Positions 39,095 to 48,216 of a DNA stretch of 64,000 bases are shown here, one piece after another. The stretch is taken from assembly GCA_020633555.1 (NCBI GenBank), contig JACKDL010000001.1:434001-498000 (forward strand), read 5' to 3'. A program made the position numbers and the translations under genes. The DNA comes from Myxococcales bacterium. GTDB taxonomy: Bacteria; Myxococcota_A; Bradymonadia; UBA7976; UBA1532. The number at the start of each line of letters is the position of its first letter. Positions within the stretch are counted from its first letter, which is position 1. Below the pieces are notes generated by a model. The model did no database searches, was not told the DNA's origin, and saw nothing but the letters and a program-made list of their open reading frames with translations.

Positions 39095-42000
39095 TTGAGC
39101 CTCGCCGAGTCCACGCCCCGCGCCGGCTTCGCCCTCCGTCTGGAGCAAGGGCGTGGCCGGCTCGTGCTCGGGCCGCGCGGCGTGGGGGACCTGTTCACGG
39201 TCGATCGGCTGGAGCTCGCCCTGCGCAGCGTGCCCGCGCGGCTCGACCTGAGCGCCGGGGTGGATCGTTTCCGCCACCACCGGGGCGAGGTCGAGGTCCT
39301 TCAACTCCACGCCGACGACCACGACGTGGGGCGGTGGCTGCGGGCCAGGGCGGGGGAGCGGGTCTTCCAGGATCTGGAGCTGCACGCCAGCGACGGCGAT
39401 CTGGTCGTGGTGGGGGCGGTCCGGGGCCCACGGCCTGCACCGTTCCTGCTGCGAGCGCGGCTGGCCCCGGCCAGCGTGGCCGGTGATCGGGCGGTGCTGG
39501 TCAGCGTCTACGAGGCGCGGATCTATACGCCCTGCGCCATGACGGCGCCGGCGGTGGCCCGCGAGGTCCTCGTGGCCATCGGGCTCGAGGACGCGCTCAT
39601 CGGGCCCACGGTGGCGGTGCTCGACCCCATCGACCACCTGCTCTTCGAGGTCTGCGCCGAGCTGGGCTGGAAGGTGCCCGGGCGCGACGAGCTGCGGCTG
39701 AGCGACATTGGCGCGTCCGGCGGGCAGGTTCGGCTGTCGGCGGGGCGAAAGGCGACCCGCCGCTTGGGCCCCCAGGGGCTTGCCGGCATCATCGAGGACG
39801 GCGGGGCGCGGGGGCGGCGCTTTCTCGCCGACTATGAGGCGAAGAGTCTCTTCCAGGCCATCGAGGCCCTGGTGGCCGAGGGGCACCACGAGCGCGCCAT
39901 CCGCGCCTACGAGCGGCAGCTCGATCTGCACCCGGACCACCCCTTCGTCAGCGGCCGCCTCATGCAGCTCTATGGGGCCGATCCGCACGCGGGGGCAGAC
40001 GCCATGGCCCTGGCCCGGGCGCGGCTGAACCAGGCCGACGATGACCCGGACGGGCTGGCCACCCTGGCGGTGGTCCAGGCGCGCCGCGGCGTGGCGGGCG
40101 AGGCGGCAGACAGCCTGGCGCGGCTGGCGCGGTCGGCCGAGCGGCAGGGGGAGTCCGCAGAGGCGGCGCAGGCGCTGTGGGCGCGGGCCGTTGTGTTGGC
40201 GCCCGAAGATCCGCGGGGCGCCATCGCTGCGCTCGAGGGGGCGCTGGCCTTGCGTCGCCGGTTGCCCGGGGCCTTGCGGGCGCTGAGCGACCTGTACGGG
40301 CGCGTCGGGGACTGGGCCGCGGCGCTCCACACCCGCGAGCGGCTCCTGGCCGGCGAGGCCGAGCCCTCCCGCAGGCGCGCGCTGCTGCTCGAGCTGGGCG
40401 CCCTGGCCTTGAACGAGGCGGGCGCCATCGAGGCAGCCGCCGCCTACTTCGAGCAGGTGCTGGCGGATCAGCCCGACGACATCGCGGCGCTGGATGGCCT
40501 GGCCCGCGCCCACCAGCAGGCGGGCCGGCTGCTGCCCGCCGTCCGGAGCCTGGACCGGGCGACGCACATCCTCCAGCAGCGGGGAGACGCCGAAGGTGCG
40601 GCGGCCCGCATGGTGCAACTCGGCCAACTCTGGCGCGCCGTCCCCGATGAGGGCCACGCCACCGCAGCGCTGCGGTTCCGGCAGGCTCTCACCCTGGTGC
40701 CCGGCCATGTGGACGCCCTGCTCGGTCTCGCCGACGCCGCAGAGGCGGGCGGCGACGCGGGCCGGGCCCGTGCGCACCTGGAGGAGGCCCTGCGCGCCAC
40801 CGAGGGGCGCCCCGACGATCCCCAGCGGGTCGAGATCCACCTGCGGTTGGGCGCCCTGTTCGCTACGCGGCTGGACGCCCCCGATCGGGCGGTGGTGGCC
40901 TACCAGAAGGCGCTGCGGGGTTCGGCGAAGCAGGTGCGGGCCGCCGTCGAGGCCCTGGACGCGTTGTTCTCGCGCCAGGGGCGGGCCGAGGATCTCGCGC
41001 GGGTGCTGGGCCTGGCCGCCCAAGCCACCCATGAGCCCGCGGCGCGGGGCGCCGTGCTCGCGCGGCTGGCGGAGGTGGTGGCGACGCTGGGTGACGGTGC
41101 GCGGGCGCGCAGCCTGCTGGCCGAGGCTGCTGCGCTGCGTCCCGGGGATCCGAAGGTGCTCGCGGCCCGCGTGAACGCGCTGCGGGCCAGCGACGCGCCG
41201 GTCGAGCTCGTGGACGCGCTGTGGGCCCTGGCCCAGATCACCGACGAGCCCCGCGAGGTGGCCGAGCTGCAGGCCGAGCGGGGCCGGTTGCTGCTGCGAC
41301 GCCTGAACCGCGCCGACGAGGCGGTCGAGGCCTTCGGGCTGGCCCTGGGCGCCCACCCCGGCCACGCCGAGGCGCTGCGCGGGCTCGCCGACATCGAGCG
41401 TGAGCGTGAGCACCATACAGCCCTCGCGCGGCTGCTGGCCGAGCTGTCTCAGGTGGCGCCGGCGGCCGAGCGGCCCGCGGTCCTGTTGGAGCTCGGGCGC
41501 CTCGAGGTCGAGGTGCTGGACGAGCCGGCGCGGGCCGTGGGGCGCTTCGAGGCGGTGGTGAAAGCGTGGCCGGACGATCCCGAGCCCCGCCGGCGGCTCG
41601 CGGATTTGTACCTGACCTTGGGGCGGGCGGCCGACGCGCTCCGGCAACTCGAGGCTGTCGAGCGGCTGTACGTCGAAGAGGGCTGGGCCGAGCCGCAGGG
41701 CCCCTTCCACCTGGCCGCGGCGCGGGCCCATCAGGGCGCCGGGCAGGCGCGCGAGGCGCTGGAACGGTTGGCGAGCGCGGTGGCGGTCGATCCCGACCTG
41801 GAGGCCGCGCACGCCCTGGCCCGGGACCTGATGTTGGAGCAGGGCGACCTGCCCGCCATCGTGGACTGGTCGGCGCAGGGCGCAGCGAAGGCGCGGGCGC
41901 CCGCCGTCCGCGCCCGGCTGCTCGCCACCGCCGGCCGGCTGGCGTGGCGCGAGCTGAAGCAGGCGGCCCGTGCCGCCGGCCTGCTGGACGAGGCCCTGAG

Positions 42001-45000
42001 CTTGACGCCGGACGATGCCGCGCTGGGGCGCCTGCGGTTGGAGGTGGCCACGGCCCTGGGCGACTGGGCCACCGTGGACGCGCGCCTACGGGGGCTGCTG
42101 GAGCAGGCGGCCGAGCGCAACCAGCCGGCGCTGCTGACGCGGTTGGCCACCTTGAGCTTCGGCGCCCTGGAGCAGCCCGCCGAGGGCTTTGCCCTGTTGG
42201 AGCGAGCGCTCGCGCTGCGGGCCGACTACGCCCCGGCTCTGGGGCTCCTGGCTGAGCAGTCCGCCTTGCGGGGCGAGTGGGGGCGCGCCCGCACCGCCCT
42301 GGAGCGGCTGGTGGCGACCCCCGCTGCGGGCGCGGCGGACCACCTGGCCCTGGCCCGGGCCGAGTTGATGGCCGGCGCCCCGAGCGCGGCCCGCCGGCGG
42401 CTGGATGGCCTGCCGGAGTCCACCCGCGAGTCTGCGGCCTGGCTCACGCTGTCGGCCCAGGTGACACAGGCGCTGGAGGCCGCCGCGGTGGACCGTCCGG
42501 TCGCACCGCCCGCCACGGCTGTACCGCCCGCTTCGGCTGACACCAAGGTGGGCGCGCCGGCGCCCGAGCCCGACGCGGACGCGGTGCTGCTGGCCCCCAC
42601 CAGTGACGAGCAGAGTGTGGACGGCGCCGGGGAGGCCGTCGTGGCCCCTGACGCCGCGGCCGGCTTGCCTGCGCCGCCGGCGACACAGGCGGGCGCCCCA
42701 CCGGCCCCGCCGCTTCCTGCCACCGAGCCGCCGCCCCCCATGGACGCAGCGCCCACGTCGTCTGCCCCGCCGGCTCGGCAGCCCCCCGAGACCAGCGTGC
42801 CGCCCGGCGCGGCGCTGGACTCCATCGACGAGCTGCTGGCGGCCATGGATGGAGGCGACGACTCGTCGGAGCGCACCGCCGAGGCGCTGCGGCAGGCGGC
42901 CGAGACGGCCGCGCCGGGGGCCGCTGCCGACGCCTGGCTCGCCGTAGCGGAGCATCGCCGTGACGTGCTGCGCGACCCGCAGGGCGCCGAGGCCGACTTC
43001 ATCCGGGTCCTCGACGTCGGGGTCCCGACCGAGCCGGCGTGGGGCGAGGCCATGGAGGCCCTGGAGGATCTCTACGCCTTGGGCCAGCGCTGGGATGGTC
43101 TGCTGGCCCTGTATGATCGCCGCATCGTGGCCGGCGTGGATCCCGCCGCCGAGATCGAGCTGCTGAAGGCATCGGTGCTGCGGGCAGCCGGGCGACTCGA
43201 CGAAGCGCTGGCCGCGGCCGAGGCGGCCCGCAGCGCGGGGCCGCGCGCCACCGAGCTGCTGGTGTCGCTGCTGGTGGATGGGGGGCGGCGGGCGGACGCC
43301 GCGCAGGCGCTCCTCGCCGACGTCGACGAGCTGGCGCCCGACGAGGCGGCCCACCGGCGCTGGCGGGCGGCGGAGCTCCACTTCGCAGAGGATCCAGAGC
43401 GGGCGTTGAACCTGTTCCGGGCGGCGGCGCAGCGTCTGCGTGATCCCGAGCTCATCGAGGCTTGGGGCGACGCCGCTGAGCAGGCCGATGACGGCGAGGC
43501 GCTGGTGGCCGTCGCCGAGGCGCGCGCCCGCGCGCTGCCGGATCAGGGACCCCACCGCCTGCGGCGCAGCAGCGCCTTCGTACAAGCCGCGGCCCTGGCC
43601 CGTGAGCGCGGCCTGGATCCCGCGTGGCAGATCAGCCTGCTGGGCGAGGCGTTGGCGGCTTGGGCCGACAACCCCGAGGCCCTGGAGGCTCTGGCGGAGA
43701 TCCAGCGCCAGACGGGTGATCACGCAGGCCTCCGGCACACGCTCATGGCGCAGATCGAGGCCGCTCTGCCGGGGCCCACTCGCGGCGAGCTCGCGTTGGC
43801 CCTGGCGAAGCTCCATCTGGCCCATGGTGAGGGCCCCGAGGCGGCTCAGCCCTACCTGCAGCAGGCCATCGCCGAGCTGGGCTCCGGAGCCACGGCTGAG
43901 ATCGCGCGGCAGCTCCTGACGGGTGGACCGGCGGCCCACGCCCCGGAGGGACCCTCGGTGGCGGCCCTGTGGGTCGAGTCCAACTCGACGGCTGCAGCGG
44001 ACGGCGGCGACCTGGCGGCGGCCGTGGCGGCCGCCACGCCCGGCCCGGAGCGGGCGGCCGCGGCGCTCCGCTGGGCCCGCGCAGCGTCCGATGTTGCAGA
44101 GGGGCTCGAAGGCTACCTGCTGGTCCTCGCCGAGCCCGGGGCGGGGGAGGCGGCCCTCAGCGCCGCGGTGGACGACCTGGTTGCCACGGGGGCCGAGGCG
44201 CTGGCGGCCGTCGACGCCGCGCGCCACCTGGCTGAGCAGACCGGCGGAGGGATCCGGCTGGCCGCCCTGCGGTGCTGGGTGGCCTGCGTTCAGGGCCGCA
44301 GCGCCGACGCGTCCCACGCGCACGCGCTGGTGGTGGACGAGCCCGACGAGCCCGTGGCGCGGTGGGTGGCGGCACGGCTGGCGCTCTCAGATGGCGACCA
44401 GACCACGGCGCGGGACCACCTGCTGGTGGCCCTGACCGCCGGCCCCCCCGAGGCGCTGCCGCTTCCAGCGGGCGCCGCCACCCAGGCCTTCGCCATGCTG
44501 ATCGAGCTGGCCGAGGACGGCGCCGACGCCGAACGCCTGACAGAGAGCCTGCTGGATGAGCGCCCACCCCTGATCCCGGCGCTTGGCTGGCTCCGGGCGC
44601 GTTGGGCCGGGTCGTCTCAGTGGCCGCGGCTGCTGGAGCGGTTGGACGCGGCCCGCGCTGTGGAGCCCACCGCCATCGACGTGTTGTGGTGGCGCGTCGA
44701 GCTGCTGGCCGGGCCCGCCGACGAGGCGGCGTTGGCGGGTGAAGGCCTCGCCGAGCTCTTGGCGGCTTCGCCGGAACATGCGGCCGCGCGAAGGCTGGCG
44801 TATGGGTTGGCGGCCGCCCGCGGCGCCTGGGACGAAGCCCTGCACCATGTGGAAGCCACCCTGTCGCCCCCATCGGGAGCGGGCGTCAGGCTCCTTCACG
44901 ATCTGCTCGATCACGCCCCGGGCGGCTGGGCGCCGCTGGCGGCCGCTCTGACGCGGTGGGCGGGCCAGCCCCACCTGACAGACTCGCTCTCGGCCTGGGT

Positions 45001-45070
45001 GGCCGAGGCGAGCCCGGCGCAGCCCTGGCGGACGCCTGTGGTGGAAGCGCTGGAAGCCCAGGCCGAATAG
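39095..45070 (+). CDS. Giant tetratricopeptide-repeat protein (1991 residues)
   Basis: 1991 residues, TTG start with CGAGGGA 4 nt upstream. No signal peptide or membrane segment, so probably cytoplasmic. The N-terminal about 235 residues are a separate alpha/beta domain (LVVVGAVRGPRP, RAVLVSVYEARIY) that I do not recognise. Residues about 240-1130 are degenerate tetratricopeptide repeats rich in Ala, Leu, Arg and Glu (EALVAEGHHERAIRAYERQL-type units). A Pro/Ala/Thr linker (about 1130-1245) follows, then a second TPR block to the end. Likely a large scaffold. A single unbroken frame of 6 kb with uniform GC supports a real gene. Confidence 0.85.
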   Translation: MSLAESTPRAGFALRLEQGRGRLVLGPRGVGDLFTVDRLELALRSVPARLDLSAGVDRFRHHRGEVEVLQLHADDHDVGRWLRARAGERVFQDLELHASDGDLVVVGAVRGPRPAPFLLRARLAPASVAGDRAVLVSVYEARIYTPCAMTAPAVAREVLVAIGLEDALIGPTVAVLDPIDHLLFEVCAELGWKVPGRDELRLSDIGASGGQVRLSAGRKATRRLGPQGLAGIIEDGGARGRRFLADYEAKSLFQAIEALVAEGHHERAIRAYERQLDLHPDHPFVSGRLMQLYGADPHAGADAMALARARLNQADDDPDGLATLAVVQARRGVAGEAADSLARLARSAERQGESAEAAQALWARAVVLAPEDPRGAIAALEGALALRRRLPGALRALSDLYGRVGDWAAALHTRERLLAGEAEPSRRRALLLELGALALNEAGAIEAAAAYFEQVLADQPDDIAALDGLARAHQQAGRLLPAVRSLDRATHILQQRGDAEGAAARMVQLGQLWRAVPDEGHATAALRFRQALTLVPGHVDALLGLADAAEAGGDAGRARAHLEEALRATEGRPDDPQRVEIHLRLGALFATRLDAPDRAVVAYQKALRGSAKQVRAAVEALDALFSRQGRAEDLARVLGLAAQATHEPAARGAVLARLAEVVATLGDGARARSLLAEAAALRPGDPKVLAARVNALRASDAPVELVDALWALAQITDEPREVAELQAERGRLLLRRLNRADEAVEAFGLALGAHPGHAEALRGLADIEREREHHTALARLLAELSQVAPAAERPAVLLELGRLEVEVLDEPARAVGRFEAVVKAWPDDPEPRRRLADLYLTLGRAADALRQLEAVERLYVEEGWAEPQGPFHLAAARAHQGAGQAREALERLASAVAVDPDLEAAHALARDLMLEQGDLPAIVDWSAQGAAKARAPAVRARLLATAGRLAWRELKQAARAAGLLDEALSLTPDDAALGRLRLEVATALGDWATVDARLRGLLEQAAERNQPALLTRLATLSFGALEQPAEGFALLERALALRADYAPALGLLAEQSALRGEWGRARTALERLVATPAAGAADHLALARAELMAGAPSAARRRLDGLPESTRESAAWLTLSAQVTQALEAAAVDRPVAPPATAVPPASADTKVGAPAPEPDADAVLLAPTSDEQSVDGAGEAVVAPDAAAGLPAPPATQAGAPPAPPLPATEPPPPMDAAPTSSAPPARQPPETSVPPGAALDSIDELLAAMDGGDDSSERTAEALRQAAETAAPGAAADAWLAVAEHRRDVLRDPQGAEADFIRVLDVGVPTEPAWGEAMEALEDLYALGQRWDGLLALYDRRIVAGVDPAAEIELLKASVLRAAGRLDEALAAAEAARSAGPRATELLVSLLVDGGRRADAAQALLADVDELAPDEAAHRRWRAAELHFAEDPERALNLFRAAAQRLRDPELIEAWGDAAEQADDGEALVAVAEARARALPDQGPHRLRRSSAFVQAAALARERGLDPAWQISLLGEALAAWADNPEALEALAEIQRQTGDHAGLRHTLMAQIEAALPGPTRGELALALAKLHLAHGEGPEAAQPYLQQAIAELGSGATAEIARQLLTGGPAAHAPEGPSVAALWVESNSTAAADGGDLAAAVAAATPGPERAAAALRWARAASDVAEGLEGYLLVLAEPGAGEAALSAAVDDLVATGAEALAAVDAARHLAEQTGGGIRLAALRCWVACVQGRSADASHAHALVVDEPDEPVARWVAARLALSDGDQTTARDHLLVALTAGPPEALPLPAGAATQAFAMLIELAEDGADAERLTESLLDERPPLIPALGWLRARWAGSSQWPRLLERLDAARAVEPTAIDVLWWRVELLAGPADEAALAGEGLAELLAASPEHAAARRLAYGLAAARGAWDEALHHVEATLSPPSGAGVRLLHDLLDHAPGGWAPLAAALTRWAGQPHLTDSLSAWVAEASPAQPWRTPVVEALEAQAE

Positions 45071-45093
45071 GCCGGCAGCTTCTTTGGCGGTGG

Positions 45094-45123
45094 TTGCTGC
45101 CGCCGTGCGGCGCGTGTTAAGCG
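45094..45123 (+). promoter_or_regulatory. Weak candidate promoter of the TRAP operon
   Basis: TTGCTG, 18 bp, TAAGCG with a preceding TGT. It lies in the 185-bp gap 45071-45255, which otherwise holds a loose inverted repeat (CGGCAGC/GCTGCCG at 45073-45102) and nothing else recognisable. Confidence 0.3.
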
Positions 45124-45255
45124 TGCGATCCCGGTCCGAGGGGTCCGCTCTGGCGGATGGGCCGGTTTGCGGGGGGTGACCCCCGAGCATTTGGTTTCTC
45201 GCAGATTTCGTCGCCACGCACGGCGGCCGCCCCGCCGGGGCAGAGGAGGAAGAGC

Positions 45256-46140
45256 ATGCGCATCGTGCGCTTCGCGGGCCTCGTGGCCCTTCTGGGTGGT
45301 CTGTCCGCCTGCGGCTCCAGCCGCAACACCGAGATCTTCAGCCAGCAGCGCGTCCTGGAGAAGACGGGCGACGCCCAGCCGCTGGTGGACCAGGCGGCCG
45401 AGGCCTGGAAGGGCCGCGAGGACCGCGCCAAGGCCGAGGCCGCGGTGAAGCTGTGGGAGCAGGCGGCGCAGATGGACCCCACGCGGGCCGACATCCAGCT
45501 CTCGCTGGCCTACGCCTACTACTTCATGTGCAACGTGCACCTGCGCTGGGACGACAAGCCCGACGACGCCATGAAGACGACCTACAAGAAGGGCTACGAG
45601 GCCGGCCGCAACGCCGTGTGGCTCGCTGCGCCCGAGTTCGCCGAGCGCATCAAGAAGGGCGAGAAGTGGGAGTCCGCCGTCAAGGACGTGGACGCCAAGG
45701 CCGTGCCGGGCCTGTACTGGTACGCCACCAACATCGGCAAGTGGGCCCTGCTGGATGGCTTCACCACCATCCTGGCCGAGAAGGACCACATCGCGGCCAC
45801 GATGGGCCGCATTCTGGAGCTGGACGAGGGCTTCTTCCACGGGGCGCCGCACCGGTACTTCGGCGTCTACCGCACGAAGATCCCGTTCCCCGGCGGCGAC
45901 CTGCCGGCGTCGAAGAGCCACTTCGAGAAGGCCATCGGGTTGGACGGCAACTACCTGGACACCAAGGTCCTGTTCGCCGAGTCCTACGCCGTCAAGGAGC
46001 AGGACGAGGACCTGTTCAAGAAGCTCCTGGGCGAGGTGGTCGCGGCGCCCGATGACGCCATCCCCGAGCTGATCCCCGAGAACAAGAACGCCAAGCGTGT
46101 AGCGCAGAAGCTGCTCTCGGACATCGACGAGTACTTCTGA
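45256..46140 (+). CDS. TatT, TPR lipoprotein of a TRAP transporter
   Basis: 294 residues from the ATG at 45256 (GAGGAGGA upstream). Lipoprotein signal ending GGLSAC (Cys19). The mature helical protein matches the TatT component family: paired TPR-like helices, KLWEQAAQMDPTRADIQLSL, YAYYFMCNVHLRWDD, then WYATNIGKWALLDGF and FFHGAPHRYFGVYRTKIPFPGG. In Treponema pallidum TatT forms a trimer that binds the substrate-binding protein TatP and may hold its ligand. Here it directly precedes dctP/dctQ/dctM, so it is very likely the periplasmic partner of this transporter. Anchored in the inner or outer membrane through lipid. Confidence 0.88.
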   Translation: MRIVRFAGLVALLGGLSACGSSRNTEIFSQQRVLEKTGDAQPLVDQAAEAWKGREDRAKAEAAVKLWEQAAQMDPTRADIQLSLAYAYYFMCNVHLRWDDKPDDAMKTTYKKGYEAGRNAVWLAAPEFAERIKKGEKWESAVKDVDAKAVPGLYWYATNIGKWALLDGFTTILAEKDHIAATMGRILELDEGFFHGAPHRYFGVYRTKIPFPGGDLPASKSHFEKAIGLDGNYLDTKVLFAESYAVKEQDEDLFKKLLGEVVAAPDDAIPELIPENKNAKRVAQKLLSDIDEYF

Positions 46141-46175
46141 GCCCTTTGAACGAAGCGGCCGCGCCGGCGTCGCCC

Positions 46176-46196
46176 GGCGGGGCGCCCGGCCCCGCC
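46176..46196 (+). other. Intercistronic hairpin between tatT and dctP
   Basis: Perfect 8-bp stem GGCGGGGC/GCCCCGCC with a 5-nt loop in the 85-bp gap, with no T run. It may set relative mRNA stability of the lipoprotein and binding-protein messages. Confidence 0.4.
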
Positions 46197-46225
46197 CTGC
46201 AACCCAACGTCTCCAAGAGGATCCC

Positions 46226-47248
46226 ATGCGTTTGCTGACCGCTCTGACCGTCGCCGCCGTCGCCGCCGTAGGTGCGGTGGGCGTCGCCCACGCCGATGAC
46301 GGCGTGATGAAGATGGCCACCGTGGCCCCCACGGGCACTCCGTGGGCCGCGCTGCTGAAGAAGTACCGCCAGAACGTGAAGAAGGCCGCCGAGGCGGCCG
46401 GGACCGAGATCAAGATCAAGGTCTACATGGGCGGCATCAAGGGCGACGAGCAGAGCTCGGTGCGTCAGGTCTTCAAGGGCACCCTCCAGTCTGCCGGCGT
46501 CTCCACGGGCGCCGTCTCGGTGCTCGTGCCCGCCGTGGACACCCTGGAGCTGCCCTACCTCTTCAAGGACTTCGACGAGGCCGACAAGGTGCTCGACGCG
46601 GTGCGCGGTGAGCTCGACGCGCTGCTCGCCACCAAGGGCCTGAAGCTCCTCATGTACTCGGAGAACGGCTACCGCAGCTTCGGCGGCAAGAAGTTCTTCA
46701 AGACCCCCGAGGACATGAAGGCCGTCAAGATGCGCTCCCAGGAGAGCTCGGTCCACGTGGGCATGTACCGCGCGCTGGGCGCCAGCCCCGTCACCATGTC
46801 GGTGGGCGAGGTGATGAGTGGCCTGCAGACCGAGGTGGTGAAGGGCTTCGACAACACGCCGCTCTTCACCCAGGCCGCCGGCTGGAACCAGGCGGTGAGC
46901 CACTACACGGTGTCGCGGCACATCTACCAGCCCGCCCTGATCCTGGTGAACAAGGGGTGGTTCGACGGGCTGCCCAAGGCCACCCAGGACATCCTGCTGA
47001 ACGAAGCCAAGGCCCTCGAGGGCAAGGGCCGCAAGCTCGTGCGGCTGCTGAACCCGAAGCTCATCGAGAACCTGAAGGCCGGTGGGCTCGAGGTCTACGA
47101 GCACACCGCCGCCGAGTCCGAGGCCTTCCGCACCGCCACCCGCTCAGTGTGGGCCTTGCGGCGCAAGGAGCTGCAGGACGCCGGCGACACCACCGGTGTG
47201 GCGTTCTTCGACGCCGTCATGAAGGCCAAGGGAGTCGCCAAGCCGTGA
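46226..47248 (+). CDS. dctP: DctP-type TRAP transporter substrate-binding protein
   Basis: 340 residues with a Sec signal peptide ending AHA (residues 21-23). Periplasmic TRAP solute receptor: FKMATVAPTGTPW-like opening (MKMATVAPTGTPWA), VYMGGIKGDEQSSVRQV, the conserved GYRSFGGKKFFKTPEDMKAVKMR region including the Arg that normally pairs with the substrate carboxylate, and NTPLFTQ. The solute is probably an organic anion but cannot be named. Overlaps dctQ by 4 bp (GTGA). In TatT-containing systems this protein corresponds to TatP. Confidence 0.93.
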   Translation: MRLLTALTVAAVAAVGAVGVAHADDGVMKMATVAPTGTPWAALLKKYRQNVKKAAEAAGTEIKIKVYMGGIKGDEQSSVRQVFKGTLQSAGVSTGAVSVLVPAVDTLELPYLFKDFDEADKVLDAVRGELDALLATKGLKLLMYSENGYRSFGGKKFFKTPEDMKAVKMRSQESSVHVGMYRALGASPVTMSVGEVMSGLQTEVVKGFDNTPLFTQAAGWNQAVSHYTVSRHIYQPALILVNKGWFDGLPKATQDILLNEAKALEGKGRKLVRLLNPKLIENLKAGGLEVYEHTAAESEAFRTATRSVWALRRKELQDAGDTTGVAFFDAVMKAKGVAKP

Positions 47249-48216
47249 GCGCCCCCGAGCGAGCCCCGCTGTACCGGGCGGCCCACGCGGTCGACGAGGC
47301 CGTCTTCCGGGTCGAGAAGATCCTGGTGACCGTCGCCGCCATGGTGATGACCACCACGGTCTTCCTGGACATCTGCTTTCGGTCGTTCAGCTCGCCCGAC
47401 AGCCAGCTCGCTCGCAAGCTGCTCACCGTGCTGGGCTGGTTTGGCGTCGAGAAGACCGAGGCCACCTATCAGACCCTGCGCGACTACGGCACACCCACGA
47501 TCCTCGTGGTGCTCACGTTCATCGCCGGCGGCGCCGTGTTCGCGTCGGGCAACGTGCGGCGGCCCGAGGCTGAACGCCGCCCCAAGTGGTGGGGTGTCGT
47601 CTACGGCCTGGTGGCCGTGGCCATCGCCTGGCTGTTCGTGCAGTTCATCACCCGGCAGCCGAGCTGGCAGGTCTGCATGACCCTGCTGATCCTGGGCAGC
47701 GTGGGCTTCCTCTACGACGCCGTGCGCCGCAAGGACTGGCTGGCCTCCGTGCTGGCGGTGGTCGTGGGCGCCCTCGGCGCCTGGGCCTCCACCAAGCTCC
47801 CGCAGGACTACATCTGGAGCCAGGAGCTGTCGCTGATCCTCCTGGCCTGGATCGCGTTCCTGGGCGGCAGCATGGCCACCCGCGTGCGCGACGACTCGGG
47901 CACCGAGGACAAGCACCTGAAGGTGGACGCCCTGGCGAAGCTCATCCCGCAGGCTCTGCGGCCCTGGGCGCGGGCCCTCGGTTTGCTGGTCAGCACGCTG
48001 TTCTGCGCCTACATCCTGGCGCTGGCCTACGAGCACGTCTTCGGCCCCACGGGCGACTACGCTGGGGGCGAGCGGCGCCCCTCCACGAAGATCCCGGCCT
48101 GGCTCATCATCTTCGCGATGGTGGTGTCCTTCGCCATCATGACCCTGCGGCTGGCGGCGCGGACCATTGACGCGTTCCTCAACCCGCGGGCCCCGGTGGA
48201 GACCCTCGACCATTGA
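47245..48216 (+). CDS. dctQ: Enlarged DctQ, TRAP transporter small permease subunit
   Basis: 323 residues, GTG start overlapping dctP. Canonical DctQ has about 160-200 residues and four transmembrane helices; this one has about eight (26-48, 83-101, 115-135, 141-160, 165-181, 192-212, 243-263, 284-304). The family core is recognisable in helix 1 and in WSQELSLILLAWIAFLGGSM plus HLKVDALAKLIPQALRPW (about 191-240). The extra four helices sit between canonical helices 1 and 2. The last helix is followed directly by dctM, whose TTG overlaps the stop. Confidence 0.85.
   Translation: MSAPERAPLYRAAHAVDEAVFRVEKILVTVAAMVMTTTVFLDICFRSFSSPDSQLARKLLTVLGWFGVEKTEATYQTLRDYGTPTILVVLTFIAGGAVFASGNVRRPEAERRPKWWGVVYGLVAVAIAWLFVQFITRQPSWQVCMTLLILGSVGFLYDAVRRKDWLASVLAVVVGALGAWASTKLPQDYIWSQELSLILLAWIAFLGGSMATRVRDDSGTEDKHLKVDALAKLIPQALRPWARALGLLVSTLFCAYILALAYEHVFGPTGDYAGGERRPSTKIPAWLIIFAMVVSFAIMTLRLAARTIDAFLNPRAPVETLDH

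Noticed and set aside
38972..41812. 946-codon minus-strand frame opposite the giant TPR gene
   Set aside because: Its composition (His/Gln/Arg/Gly) and lack of start signals fit a shadow frame; the plus frame is continuous for 6 kb with TPR pattern.
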